DNA of 64,000 nt, from positions 1-64,000 of the forward strand of contig CAICTM010000274.1 in NCBI GenBank assembly GCA_903772945.1, written 5' to 3'. Below the pieces are notes generated by a model. The model was not told the origin of the DNA and made no database searches. It worked only from the letters and a program-made list of their open reading frames with translations. This stretch comes from Seminavis robusta (Eukaryota; Bacillariophyta; Bacillariophyceae; Naviculales; Naviculaceae). The position numbers were made by a program, and so were the translations under genes. Of this stretch, positions 1 to 10,841 are shown piece after piece. Every line of letters starts with the position of its first letter. The first letter of the stretch is position 1.

Positions 1-1
1 A

Positions 2-214
2 AAAAAAGAGAGTGCATCAGTGCAAGATTTCAAGACAGCCTTTCCCGCCAAGGCAAGGTTGGTTAGAATCATACTGGCAAACAGGATGTTGCGTCAGATC
101 CCCATTGGCATAAATGAGTCTGACACCATTGACTGTGAGGTCCGAAGATTGCATTCCACACTTCTTGAACTAGAGTCTGTGTCGAATACGAGCTGTATTG
201 TGTGGTATTGCTAA
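2..214 (+). CDS. possible 3' end of a gene cut by the left edge
   Basis: The frame is open from the first bases of the window to a TAA at 212-214, about 70 codons, with no ATG near the edge. It could be the last exon of a gene starting outside the window. No family is recognised and composition is unremarkable, so this may be chance. Confidence 0.2.
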   Translation, partial: KKESASVQDFKTAFPAKARLVRIILANRMLRQIPIGINESDTIDCEVRRLHSTLLELESVSNTSCIVWYC

Positions 215-2344
215 TCATAGATAACTATATTGTACGAGAGTCTAGAGGAGGAGAATCACGTGTTAACGATCTGGAAATAGTACATGACAGGGATAACCGC
301 TACAATACATACATACACAAGACCGGGAACGCCAAATCGCACACCACAAAGCGGAAGGGTTATACATAGTTGATAATTGCATATAAACTTAATAATAAGA
401 ATTACATGAATATATTACTGCATGGAAATAAAACACTTTTTAATCTGTCGGGGCTGATACTCCTGAAAGAGGACTTTCATGCCAAATGCGCCCAGCCAAG
501 GAACTGAAAATAAGACGCTTCTAACGATATACACGATCAGTAAATTACATGTCCCTGACTACAGTCAATAACATAATTCACCCAACTACAGGTCAAGATC
601 ACCGAGAGGAGATGCTACAAGTCCTTGAAGCAATGAAGACGCCGAAATCCAAAGATGAGCATTGGACTAGTCAGAGTGGAGAATAGAAGACTGTGGAATC
701 CTTCAGTCTTCTTGCATGCCAATTAGATAGGCTGTAGTGTGGTTGAGTTTCAGATGGTCGTCACATGAAAACCCTGAGGCATAGGGTGCTTGAGGTTCCT
801 TTCCCAGTCCATCTGAGCCGATCGTCCAGGCTCCAGTGTGGTTGATACCTCAATCAGGGGCTTCTGTAAGCTTGGTCTTTTCTTTGTTTCCCAAGTGCTG
901 GAGGAGCTCTGAACTGAACTGCGGTCAATGGTGCTGCAGTCAGGTTGGTTGATAGTGGCTCAATGGGATCTGGTTCAAAGAAAGCTTGGACAATTCCTCT
1001 AGGCTGAAGAATGGCGCTGGTACTGTTGAAGGAGTTGAAGATAGATGATGATGAAGATGCTGAAGCAGAGGAAGCGTCGTCAAGGTCCATCAATAGCTGA
1101 TGAAATAGGAGGCAGTGAAACAACAGGTCAACACAGTCAACAGAGGAGCAGCAGTGGCAATGGCAACAGGAGCGACAGTGGCAACAAAGACCGGCAACAA
1201 GAAGAGGAGCGCGGTGGATACTAGTCAATCGAGTCAATCGAAGCTGGAGCTATTATGAGCTTCTTCGGGATCGATGAATCCATCAGCGGACGAGCGAGTC
1301 TTTCAAACGAGTGAGTCCGCGAGCGAATCTTCGTTTGAATGGTCCGCGAGCGAATCTTCGTTGAATGGTTCGAACGACCAACGCAAGCCAGTTATCTCAA
1401 GCCAGGCAAAACGACCAATGCCAGTCCTAGGTAGACTGAGCTGTTGTTATCGATCGCACTTGTTGTATCGATCGGCAGTTTGTTGTTTTCGATACGTACG
1501 TAACCCGAGCGATGGATCGTCGTTCCGTGTTCAAAACAACATCGGTGTACCTCTCCGTCGAGTTAATGAAAAAGTGAGGAACTGAAGCATGACTCAATAA
1601 AGACTTAAGTCCGGTGATTCGAATCCATAATAGAGGGTGAAATGGCTCCCGAAGCATGACTCAATGCATGACACACAGGCCGAGCCTATTATCGCAGTTG
1701 AGCTCATTTTTCGATAATTCTGTTAACTTGGATCGATCTGTTAACTTGGATCGATCGATTCGCGACCGATGAGATGATGCATGCTATCACGGATAGGAGT
1801 CCACCGTATAACGTAGGCGATCCTCATCGCGATTCTCGCGATCGCGACCTCTGTTGTCGCGACAGATGAGATGATGCATGGCTATCACGGATAGGAGTCC
1901 ACCGTATAACGTATGCGGATCCTCATCGCGATTCGATCAACGACAGGATGAAAGGTGGACTCCTGTAGGAGTCCATGGTTGCGATTGCTTACGAGCGAAT
2001 CACCAAAAGAGGAGGATTGCTTACGAGCGAATCCAAGGGAATTAAGTTGCAATAAGGGGAAGGACTACCGATGAAGATAATGAGAGGAAACTCAGGACTC
2101 TGCATCAAGGGATAGCTCATTCCATTGACAACCATAAGGGATAGACATATAAGAATAAGAATGAGTGACATCTCATAACCTCGCATGCTACCATGCGACA
2201 ATACCATTGTGGATTGTCTAATCTAACGATCTAAGAGATGTAAAGTTTGTATTTCCAAATAAGTGAGCAGTTATTGATTATTTCTAGAATAAGCCTGCTA
2301 ATTGTAAAGCTGTAAAGCTGAATTGTAAGCTGTATCCCGTCGCA
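215..2344. other. intergenic region with short repeats, no intact gene
   Basis: No convincing gene. A 26-27 bp unit is duplicated in tandem at 1319-1371, and an 18-bp unit containing TTAACTTGGATCGAT is doubled around 1722-1756. Open frames near 850-1240 come from repetitive GGCAAC/CAGTGG tracts and give low-complexity Cys/His/Ser strings, so they are not called. Confidence 0.5.
1768..1933. repeat. pair of direct repeats of about 67 bp
   Basis: Positions 1768-1834 and 1865-1933 are near-identical direct copies beginning GATGAGATGATGCATG and ending CCTCATCGCGATT. A GC-rich 30-bp spacer separates them. Further on, GGTGGACTCC near 1953 is the inverse of GGAGTCCACC inside each copy, so the block also has hairpin potential. 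Looks like a decayed minisatellite or mobile-element edge. Confidence 0.7.
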
Positions 2345-3633
2345 CGTACCAGCTTGGATTTCCGTGCCGTCTTCCATACGCACTGCTTTCGTGGTAAACC
2401 TCGGCATCGACCGTGGAAGGACGGGCTTGGTTCGACCGACTGTATCGATAAATTCATCCAGCCCCTCGGTTGTGGTATGGTCGACCATTGGATCCAATGA
2501 GCACGCAACCAGAAGCCAGTTCATAGCGGGAATGGTGACATCTTGATTGGCGTAGACGATTTCGACCAGCGTTTGACTTTTAAAAGTGGTCCCATGTTAG
2601 AGGCCACTTAGGCTTGGCCTTGGCCATTTCGTCGAATCGACGCTTGAAAAAAAACTGAACGTCTAATAACGGATTCAGACGAGATGTGCTTGAGGACTCG
2701 GGTATTTCCCACAGTCAAGTCTGCTCACCGGCCACACTGGCCTCCTGAGAGGGTGCGACGCCTGTTAGCTATGTAAGGATTTGTACACTGAGGTCGGAGC
2801 CATGATTCACCACAAATCATGAGCTCTTTGTTGAAGAGAGTTGGGGTTGGTAAAGAAGTTTGAGGGGGTAGGAGGGGTAAGGAAAAAGGAATCGACGCTT
2901 GAGATCCTGAAGTACACGTGCACTCGAGTCTTTCAACGCGGACCTCAGAATCCTCTCCCAGTTCTTATTGAAGCGTTTCAATGTCTTGTTCAGTTCGGTG
3001 GGGAGGATGCGATAAGGGATGCGCTTGGCGTATGGGTTGTTGAACACATTGGACATGAGGATCGCAGCATCAATACTGAGAGACTCCAGGTCTTCTTCAT
3101 TTCGGGATGTGAAGGACTTTTCAAAGACCAAAATGAAGAATGAAACGGAGAGGTAGCTTGTCTCCAATCACCTGATTGGGACGGGCTCTCCGGTGCCATT
3201 TAGCTTTTCCAAGGTCTGTGCCGGTGGCGGATCAAATCATCAACCAACAACTTTGCGTAGTCGGCATCGGGCGCGAAGAGAGGCTGGAAGACATATTTGA
3301 GGTGACTCCAACGAGCGTCACGACTGTCGACGGTACCGAGACAACTTCCCATCCATCGTTGAAACAAGTCACCCAAACCTAGATCTGAATGCCGTCCAGT
3401 TTCCTTGATCCAAATTTTCTTGCATGCATCCGTCGAACGAAGGCAGAGCAACCCAGTGTTCTTGTCATAGAGTATTCCAGGATTGGAGGAAATTTTCTGA
3501 TAAGGCAAGCAAAGGCTCTTCGAATGGTCTCCCTCCCGTTGCTTGGAGAAATCCGGCGAGCCAAAGGCCAAACGGCAAGAGCCACGACAGCGTTGAGCAA
3601 ACACAAAAGCAAAAGCGCCAGGGATGCCTCCAT
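2345..3633 (-). pseudogene. cytochrome P450 relic
   Basis: Read on the minus strand, an ATG at 3633 opens a hydrophobic leader (LALLLLCLLNAVVALAV, then ARRISPSN) like a P450 membrane anchor. The following segment (3200-3560) continues in another frame and carries DARWSHLKYVFQPLF, which fits the helix-C W-x3-R/K motif followed by the usual 'l-s-p-a-F' pattern. A third frame (2817-3167) carries a stretch containing LPTELNKTLKRFNKNW, plausible for helices E-G. A fourth piece (2345-2524) has PRFTTKAVRMEDGTEIQAGT, resembling the strand after helix K ('R-x-DGT-x-I-x-AGT'). No ExxR or haem-Cys signature was found. At least three frame changes are needed to follow the similarity, so the gene is broken. 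Family assignment rests on motif order only; an intron-rich live gene is a weaker alternative. Confidence 0.45.
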
Positions 3634-4011
3634 GGCCGTGTCAATGAAGGCATCCTTCAGAAAGTCTATCAACCCCCCAACCCTGCAGGTGCCCGCTTCT
3701 TTCCATTGGTACTGACGAAATGCAGGCTCAGACAGATGCCATGTTCGAATGCATGGGATATCCCATGCCCAGCTCACGATTTGCTTCCTCGTTGGAACTT
3801 TGGTGGGCTTGGATTCCCCAAGCAGGGTTTTGGTTTCCGAACAGGCCGCCTCCTCAAGGATACCAGTTCCGGCGAGGATCCGGCGTGGTTTAACCAGGGA
3901 TACAGCTATCCAACCGCCCCCGGAGATGAGATTTGAATTTCGAAAATTTGGTACTAACAACGACACGGTACCTGGTATACCGGTACAGGAGACGATGTGA
4001 GGGTAGTGCAA

Positions 4012-5221
4012 GGCTTGGAACCCAGGTAAAAGAAAGAGGACAGAACGAGAACAAGTAGTGGAGAATTTATGTATGACATAGTGATAATGATGACTGACGG
4101 TCTGATGATCAACTGGAGTGGACTTTCATGTGGGCTTCTTGTCTGTTGTCTGTTGTTCTCTTGAAACCTGGGCTTTTGGATCTTCGTATCTTTGTGGAGC
4201 GCGCTGACGCTATTAATACAATATTTTTGAAGGAGAATTACGTCTCATGGAGACCACGCTCCTTTTAGTTACCCCCTCAGTTGCACTCTGAAATCGATTT
4301 GCCGGCGTTTACTGTGTAAAATAGAGTAGCCGCACTTCAGTTGCAGAATCAACGGTCATGTGTATCGTTAAGTAACAAGTTCCCTTTCGAAAGATATAAA
4401 TTGATCGAAGTTACTAAGGTTAAAGTTAAACAGTACCGGTACTATCCTCTCACGTGGCAAGTCCATTATTGAAGGCGCAGCACTGACTTCTCTCCCTCAT
4501 TGAATTCCTATGGTAAACAGGAGAGACATACCAGCTTGGCCGACAACAATGGCTGCAGTTGCGGCGGATCGATCGATCGATCGCAATGAGGTAAGCCTAT
4601 TATCAAGAGTGTTAATTGAAGGTACAGCACTGACTTCTCTCCCTCATTGTATTCCTATGGTAAACAGGAGAGAATTCCAAGCTCGGCCGTCAACAGGTGA
4701 GTTGTTTCGATCGCACCTCTACCGGTACCGTATTATCAAGCCTCACTCAAGCCGGCTGTCTCTGGTGCAGAAGCGAAAGCCATCCCTCATTGAATCCTAT
4801 GGACCATGGGATGGCAGTCAGTTCTCGGCCCATGACGACCAAGTTGGTGCAATTTGAAAAGCAAGAGTAAGTCTCCGGTCGTCTGCAGTTGAGCACAGAA
4901 AACAAAACTCATATCTATTTGTTGTTTTCTCTGCTGCACTGCTGACGGCCGATGAACTACCATTGTTGAGTCCTTTTCGAACCAACGAACGATCGCTATG
5001 CTACCGCTCCTACAGAGGAGACTGTTAACTCCAGCCCTGCCAACAGCATGAACGAACGTCGTCGAGTCATTGAAGAGGCAACAGTTAACCGGAGGAGGCT
5101 ACACGACAACACACAAGAGAGTGGATCCTCCTACCGGATTCATCCCTCCTTGTTATTTTCTAGTATTTTGGTGGTGATTTCTGTGTTCATACCCATTTTC
5201 CCGTTGGAACAGTGCTTGTGG
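4012..5221. other. intergenic, no gene seen
   Basis: AT/GC-mixed intergenic DNA with no supported gene. It contains the direct repeat listed separately at 4468-4695, a GATC run near 4570, and short open frames without coding character. Confidence 0.5.
4468..4695. repeat. pair of direct repeats of about 80 bp
   Basis: Copies at about 4468-4550 and 4615-4695 share ATTGAAGG..CAGCACTGAC followed by TTCTCTCCCTCATTG and TCCTATGGTAAACAGGAGAG. A shorter third trace (CCATCCCTCATTGAATCCTATGG region) lies near 4781. Spacing is about 147 bp, close to the period of the array starting at 5222, although the sequence differs. Confidence 0.7.
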
Positions 5222-6275
5222 AGCCTGGATTGACAATATTCTTGTATTCATTTTAATGGTGAGACAATGGAGCGTAGCTAGCAAAACCGAACCGGAGTGT
5301 GTTCGGTACTGTTGCCAATGTCACCGATTGATGTAACTCTACGGTAACTGCGGCTACAATGGCTGGATTGACAATATTCGGTTGTGCATGTATTCGTCAT
5401 AAGGATTCAATGCAAGGTACCAGTAACGGAGTGTAGCCAGTAAAGCGGAACCTGAGTGTGTTCGGTACTGTTGCCACTGTCACCGATTGATGTAACTCTA
5501 ATGTAACTGGCTACAATGGCTGGATTGACAATATTCGGTTGCACATGCACGTATTCGTCATAAGGATCCAATGCGAGGTACCGGTAACCGTAGCGAGCAA
5601 AGCCGAACTTTCGGTACTGTTGCCACTGTCGTCGATGTAGCTAGACCGCAGCCGGCTACAATGGCTGGATTCATAATGTTCGGTTGTGCATGTATTCGTC
5701 ATAAGGATCCAGTGCAAGATACCGGCAACGGAGTGTAGCCAGCAAAGCGGAACCTGAGTGTGTTCGGTACTGTTGACACTGTCGCCGATGTAACTGTACG
5801 GTAGCGGGCTACAATGGCTGGATTGACAATATTCGGTTTTGTGCATGTGTTCGTCATAAGGATCCAATGCAAGGTACTGGTAACAAAGTGTAGTGAGCAA
5901 AGCCGAACTTTCGGTGCTGTTGCCACTAGCTATATGGCAGCTGGCTACGATGGCTGGATTGAGAATATTCGGTTGTTCGTGTATTTGTCATAAGGATCCA
6001 ATGTGAGGTAACCGTAGAGAGCAAAGCCGAACCTGAGTGTGTTCGTTACTGTTGCCACTGTCACTGATCGATGAACTCTACGGTAGTTGGCTACGATGGC
6101 TGGATTGACAATGTTCGGTTGTGCATGTATTCGTCATAAGGATCCAATGCAAGGTACCGGTAATGGAGTGTAGCCAGTAAAGCGGAACCTGAGTGTGTTC
6201 GGTACTGTTGCCACTGTCACGGATCGATGTAACTCTCTGCCTACGGTACCGTAGCTGGCTACAATAGCTGGATTG
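5222..6275. repeat. tandem array, about 7 units of 136-168 bp
   Basis: A conserved phrase (CTGGATTGACAATATTCGG) recurs starting at about 5222, 5361, 5519, 5663, 5816, 5952, 6098 and, degenerately, 6266. Spacings are 139, 158, 144, 153, 136, 146 and 168 bp. Each unit also carries CGTCATAAGGATCCAATG, a block related to AGCAAAGCCGAACCTGAG, and GTTCGGTACTGTTGCCACTG. Open frames across it (minus strand) are repetitive translations of the array and not genes. The mean of about 149 bp is near nucleosome-core length, as in many satellite repeats. Confidence 0.85.
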
Positions 6276-6444
6276 GGATCCAAGTAGCCAAGAAACTGAG
6301 GAAACAGGAGACAAACGCTGAAAAAAAGCCGAATTCCCAAGGTATGGTAGGAAGATCCAGAGACAGATTACTGTTTAGCTTGTGTAAGGGGGGGGTTAGA
6401 GTAGGTGGATTATCTTCTGATTCGCTTGCTATGGTAGCAGCTAA

Positions 6445-6702
6445 CCCACAACCCACAACCCACAAAAATCACCCCACTAGAGGGGTGGTAGAATTTTGTG
6501 GGTTCACTTTTGTGGGTTGTGGGTTGCTCAACCCACAAAATTAATTAAGGAATTTAGTGAAAAGGGTTGGTTTTGTGGGTTCAACACCTATCCCATAGGT
6601 GTAAATGTGGGTTCAACTACAATCCCTTAGGTGTAAACGTGGGTTCAACTCCGGGCCCATAGGTGTAAACGTGGGTTCAACTGATCTATAATTACACAGT
6701 AT
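6445..6702. repeat. ACCCACAA inverted repeats followed by a 32-bp tandem repeat
   Basis: At 6445-6540 ACCCACAA motifs on one strand are followed by TTGTGGGT motifs, so the stretch can fold on itself. From 6575 four units start every 32 bp exactly (6575, 6607, 6639, 6671), each opening with GTGGGTTCAAC and, in the first three, ending near TAGGTGTAAA. No gene is present. Confidence 0.8.
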
Positions 6703-6999
6703 TTAAAGGATGTTGTCTGATTTATTTAGAGGACGTTGTCTATTTCTACAAGATTTTCTAGGTCTGCAATGAGGTCCAAGACAAGGCCAGACTAAAGGAG
6801 CTACAGTACTAAAGGAATGTCCATCCCTTGGAAGAACCTTTATGGTTGATGGAGAAATTGACAATGCATGTTGGATTAGAGTAGGGAAATTATCTAGATG
6901 CATACTGCCATTGGACCAACTTCAGACCCCACGTCTGAGCCATCAGAAGACAAAGTCTACAAAAGGGGGATTTCTACAAATGTTACGGGTCTCTACCGG

Positions 7000-7340
7000 T
7001 ACCTACCGGTACCTGAGGGGTGCACCTCGGCGGCAAAAAAAACTGCACCTCCATGGTGGGCACCTCCGCGGCAAATTTTTCTGCGCCTCGGCGGCAGATA
7101 ACTGCACCTCCACTGAAATCTGCACCTCTGGGGCGGGCATCTTGGTGGCAATAAACCTGCACCTCTAGGGTCAGCAGCTCGGCAGGGCACACCTCCATGG
7201 CTGGCACGGTACGCACCTCGGTGGCAAAAGTCTGCACCTCTAGGTCACTCAGCGGTCGGCGGCAAAAGTCTGCGGGCATCTCGGTGGCAACAATCTGCAC
7301 CTCCTCCATGGTAAGCACCTCGGTGGCAACGACCGGTACC
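7000..7340. repeat. degenerate GCACCTC/GGCGGCAA minisatellite
   Basis: The blocks TGCACCTC, CATGGTGGGCACCTC and CGGTGGCAA recur at irregular 20-45 bp intervals. Both strands are open in some frames because the repeat lacks stops (for example minus-strand 6983-7348), and the translations are repetitive, so no protein is called. It ends about 200 bp from the 3' end of the plastid gene at 7535. Confidence 0.7.
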
Positions 7341-7534
7341 TCAAACAATTACGGCAATAGAAATCTTCCACTACGTATATGTGTATACGTATTCGTTTAT
7401 TAAGTATCGCTTTGATAATACTAGTACTATCCATTCCTTCCTCCCTACCTTCCTCTTGCCTGGCTGTCCAGTAGGTTTGTTCTTCTTCTTGTCTAGCTAG
7501 CCTGGCCTATCATAGCATAGCTAAGTCTGTCTGT

Positions 7535-8743
7535 CTACAAGACCCGCATCTTGTCCAAGTTTTCTTCCAACGTTTCTTCTCGTGCAAAGAACAAAATATT
7601 GGCTCCATTGTCTTGCAGTGGATCTTCCCACGACGCTTCTGCAGTGGGTGGCACAACGGCCACAATGGCCGTTTCATCGCAAAACAAAATATGCAAATTG
7701 TAATTGCGGACATTGTTTTCGACTCCGGCCGTAATGCGATTGCCGGTCCCATCAATCATGGAATCGTACGTGACGGACAGTTCTGAAAATGTACTGCCAT
7801 CGCCGTTGTATTCGACATTGCGTTTTCCAATTTTACCACTTCCTTCCAATGTGTTGCGGGCATTGGGAAAGGGTCCAATAATGCGAATGACTTCGAGGAC
7901 TTCGACTCGTGACTTTCCAAGCGCACTGAGGTAGACTTCTTGCAATCGCGCCAATGGTACCTTGTGCAATCCCGTACCCATGTGACAAATGGCATTATCC
8001 GATCCAACCCATGCCAATCGATAGTCATATCGTGTTTGTCCGGCAAGCAATTGTCGTAGATTGGTATTGGCATTGGGCAATGCAATGAGTTGTCGAATGG
8101 GTTTTAGAATGTCATTCATATCGGCCGTCTTTTTATTGGCTTGTTTGGATGTGTCCAAGACGTCGTTGAGTTCTGCCACCAAAGAGCGCACGAGTTCCTT
8201 GCGCTGTTCGTCTTGTTCGTTTTGAAGGGATTTCTGTTTTTTGGGAGACGCTCGTTTGCCTTTTTTATTGCTAGTAGGGGTATCCTCTTCCTCGTCCTCT
8301 TGAAAGGACGTAAAAGTAGTGGCACTGGCAGTGCTCACGGCTGTTGAGTCTTCTTGGATATCATTATCTTGTTCTTGTTGTTGTCCCGATGCCCACTCTT
8401 GCAACAGGGGTGAAATGGCGGAAGCGGCAGTGGCATCGTCCTTTTTGGACGAATTCTTCTTTTTATTGCTGCTGCTATTGTTGGCCAATCGCTTGGATCT
8501 CTTTTTGGGTTGCGTGCGACGCTTGGAGGATGACGACGAATCGCCCGCCACATCGACAATGGATCCCAGATTGCCTCGTCGTTTGGCCAAATTCAAGCAG
8601 CTACTACTAGATGTAGTGGGTACTAATGGCCGAGTCAGTAGTGGAGATGAAGGAGACGACAAAAAGGCCGAAGCACAGCCCAGCAACACTGCAAACACCA
8701 ACCCAGTGAGCCATTGCAACCGATGTCTTTGTATGGACGCCAT
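7535..8743 (-). CDS. plastid-targeted protein, possible PAP/fibrillin-like C-terminal domain
   Basis: Intronless frame of 402 residues from the ATG at 8743; the frame extends 8 codons further only through a GTG. Residues 6-26 form a signal peptide ending in CASAF (cleavage before F27), a classic diatom plastid-import junction. Residues 45-190 are low complexity: Ser/Lys-rich and acidic runs that look like a disordered linker. The folded part is about 205-402, with GQTRYDYRLAWVGSDNAI, a stretch ending KIGKRNVEYNGDG, SMIDGTGNRITAGVENNV and LFCDETAIVAVVPP. That strand-rich, short-motif pattern vaguely resembles the PAP/fibrillin fold of plastid lipid-associated proteins, but no diagnostic residues were identified. 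It is divergent from the gene at 9261. Plastid location is well supported; function is not. Confidence 0.8.
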   Translation of the reverse strand: MASIQRHRLQWLTGLVFAVLLGCASAFLSSPSSPLLTRPLVPTTSSSSCLNLAKRRGNLGSIVDVAGDSSSSSKRRTQPKKRSKRLANNSSSNKKKNSSKKDDATAASAISPLLQEWASGQQQEQDNDIQEDSTAVSTASATTFTSFQEDEEEDTPTSNKKGKRASPKKQKSLQNEQDEQRKELVRSLVAELNDVLDTSKQANKKTADMNDILKPIRQLIALPNANTNLRQLLAGQTRYDYRLAWVGSDNAICHMGTGLHKVPLARLQEVYLSALGKSRVEVLEVIRIIGPFPNARNTLEGSGKIGKRNVEYNGDGSTFSELSVTYDSMIDGTGNRITAGVENNVRNYNLHILFCDETAIVAVVPPTAEASWEDPLQDNGANILFFAREETLEENLDKMRVL

Positions 8744-9260
8744 GATGAGAGATACTTGGTCAAACACGGGAGTCTTTAGACTATGGAAGTTGCCGTGGCT
8801 TCTTGAGAGATGTCACCAACAGTGGAAGGGACAGCCTCGAAGAGGAGATGAAGCTGATTCATTCGTCCTTCTTCAATTTGTGAGGATGAGGATGACGTCA
8901 GTCAAGTTGTGTGACGAGTGACAGTCCCATTTGATAGTGAATGACATTTTCCACGGAAGCCGTTGTCACAGCTGTAGGATTTTGGATCTTTTGGGCTTGG
9001 AAGTGTGACCATCCATCGGTTCTCTTGCTCTGAGGCCTTGCCTTCCTGCTTCTTTGACACCTGTAACCTCCTGAGTGGTACCGTTCCAGTTGTAAAGTAC
9101 CATACTCTCAGCAACAGTAACAGCTCACCTTATTGCGCCAACTACCAGCTACTAGCTAGCTAGATACTCGTCAACAACATAAAACACAAACCAGCTCTCT
9201 TTGACAAAGGCTTCGACATCCATCGATCGATCTTCAGCAAACTAAAGCAAAAGCTGCAAG
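8744..9260. promoter_or_regulatory. divergent intergenic region
   Basis: 517 bp between two divergent ATGs (8743 minus, 9261 plus), so promoters and 5' leaders of both genes must lie here. TGACGTCA-like sequence (GATGACGTCAGTC) occurs near 8891, a bZIP/CRE-type palindrome by established knowledge. No clear TATA box was seen. Confidence 0.45.
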
Positions 9261-10841
9261 ATGAAACTCCCCAACGCATCGGATCCGTCTCATGCCGACG
9301 ATCTGAATGCGGAATTGCTGGAACAGCTCTTGTCGGACAAACCACGGCCTCGCAAATCGTCGCTCGACTTTCAAGCGGAAGCCCATCAAAAGGGGTCTTG
9401 GCTGACGCCCAACGCCAAACCACCCAAACCACAACGACGCGATGCACAACAACAGCAACAGCAGCAACAACCCGCCATGATTGCTACAAGAGCGCGTGGA
9501 AGTGGAATTCCACCCCCGCGCAAGTTGCAATTGGAAGATTTGCAAGACATGACGCAAGACGAAGTCATGCAGGCACTCTATCAAGATCCCGATTTGGCCG
9601 AACAAGTGGCGCAAGCGCAAAAGGAGCAGCAACAACAACCGCCCAAACGTCAAAAGACATCCACCAGTGGCAAACGATCAAGGCGTAGCAGTTCTTCTGG
9701 TAGTACTAGTAGTAGTACTACCGAATCATCGTCGTACAACCATTTGCGAGATCGCATGGAATCGGGCAATGTCCCTGTCCTGCAGTGGGTTGTCATCTTG
9801 GTCCTCTTGGGATTGATGCTCTATCAGTTGCGCAAGATTTTGACACTTCCACCACCCAACTCGCAACAAAGACACAACAGTTCCAAAGGAGGAGGAGGAA
9901 AATCCAAACCCAAACATATCAACAGCAAGACAAACAATAAGGCCAAAAAGGAACACAAGCCAGGCAATAAGGGAAACAAAGCAGCCAAGGAAAACAAAAC
10001 CAGCAGCAACAACAAGACAAACAGCAAGGCGAATACTAGCAACAACAACGCCAAGACAAACAGTAGCAAGGCAGATGGAAACAAGAAAGTAGCTAGCGTC
10101 AAGCAACCTGACAACAACAATGTCCAAAAGACCAAAAAGAAAAAGAACAATGCGGAACAGAAAGTAACAAAGGACCCACCAGCCAAGAAGCAAGAGGTGA
10201 CAAAACCAAAACCACAAGAGACAAAACCTGAGCCAAAGAAACCAAAAGAAACTCCCGAGCCAGAGAATCCGACTTCAAGTAGTCCAAACAAAACCGAGAA
10301 AGAATCTCCTGTTCCTTCGACGTCGGACAATATGGAAACTGCCGAAACGACAACACAAGTAGCAGAGATTGCACCCCCAGCGAGCAACGACAATGAGCAC
10401 GCTGATGAAGACGACGATGGCTTTCAAGTGGCAACCAGCAAGAAGAAGAAGAAAAAGGGAAAGAACATCCAAAGTGCTCCAGCACCTACGCAAACAACTC
10501 CTACAACTGAATCCAAAAAGGTCGAGGAGAAAACTGCTGCTACATCCGAGCCCCCTACTGCTCCTTCCAAGAAGACGGACAGCCAGAAAGTCAAAGCCAA
10601 GAATACGGACAGCCAGAAAGTCGCACCACCGGCGGCGGCAGAAGATACAGTCAAGAGTGATGCTGCATTGGCATTGCAACTTCAGCAAGAAGAACAGCTA
10701 CGACTGCAAGCTTCCGTCGCCAACAATGACGGCGACGGTGATGGCGATTCATGGGCTCAAGTTCCCAAACGCAATCGTCGAAACAAGGGCGGGGCTACTG
10801 CTACTACTACGACAGCTACTAACAATGGTATTACAGCTTAG
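9261..10841 (+). CDS. single-pass membrane protein with long Lys-rich tail
   Basis: 526 residues, intronless, ATG at 9261. The N-terminal 170 residues are polar with a Gln tract (about residues 64-72) and a Ser tract near 145-155. One hydrophobic segment, VLQWVVILVLLGLMLYQLRK, sits at about 172-192. The rest (200-526) is highly charged: Asn/Lys-rich repeats of the NKTNSKAN type, then Pro/Glu/Thr-rich, then DDGFQVATSKKKKKKGK and, near the end, GDSWAQVPKRNRRNKGG. The two tail motifs look like related copies of 'DGFQ/SWAQV-x-K-x-K/R-rich'. The layout recalls ribosome-receptor-like ER proteins, but only in composition. The antisense hydrophobic frames here are mirror images of the Lys tract and are not genes. 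Confidence 0.75.
   Translation: MKLPNASDPSHADDLNAELLEQLLSDKPRPRKSSLDFQAEAHQKGSWLTPNAKPPKPQRRDAQQQQQQQQPAMIATRARGSGIPPPRKLQLEDLQDMTQDEVMQALYQDPDLAEQVAQAQKEQQQQPPKRQKTSTSGKRSRRSSSSGSTSSSTTESSSYNHLRDRMESGNVPVLQWVVILVLLGLMLYQLRKILTLPPPNSQQRHNSSKGGGGKSKPKHINSKTNNKAKKEHKPGNKGNKAAKENKTSSNNKTNSKANTSNNNAKTNSSKADGNKKVASVKQPDNNNVQKTKKKKNNAEQKVTKDPPAKKQEVTKPKPQETKPEPKKPKETPEPENPTSSSPNKTEKESPVPSTSDNMETAETTTQVAEIAPPASNDNEHADEDDDGFQVATSKKKKKKGKNIQSAPAPTQTTPTTESKKVEEKTAATSEPPTAPSKKTDSQKVKAKNTDSQKVAPPAAAEDTVKSDAALALQLQQEEQLRLQASVANNDGDGDGDSWAQVPKRNRRNKGGATATTTTATNNGITA

Noticed and set aside
854-1237. 127-codon minus-strand ORF rich in Cys and His
   Set aside because: It translates a GGCAAC/CAGTGG low-complexity tract and has no recognisable domain.
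1600-1640. TTCGAATCC, reminiscent of a tRNA T-arm
   Set aside because: No acceptor, D or anticodon stems could be formed around it.
5222-6275. CRISPR array
   Set aside because: Units are 136-168 bp with similarity across the whole unit, not short identical repeats with unique spacers.
6983-7348. Minus-strand ORF of 121 codons in the GCACCTC minisatellite
   Set aside because: The translation is a repeat of the DNA motif; stop-free frames are expected from the repeat.
9726-10393. Long hydrophobic minus-strand ORFs opposite the Lys-rich gene
   Set aside because: They are the mirror image of Lys/Asn codons (AAG/AAC read as CTT/GTT), which always translate to Leu/Val/Phe. No start context or family similarity.
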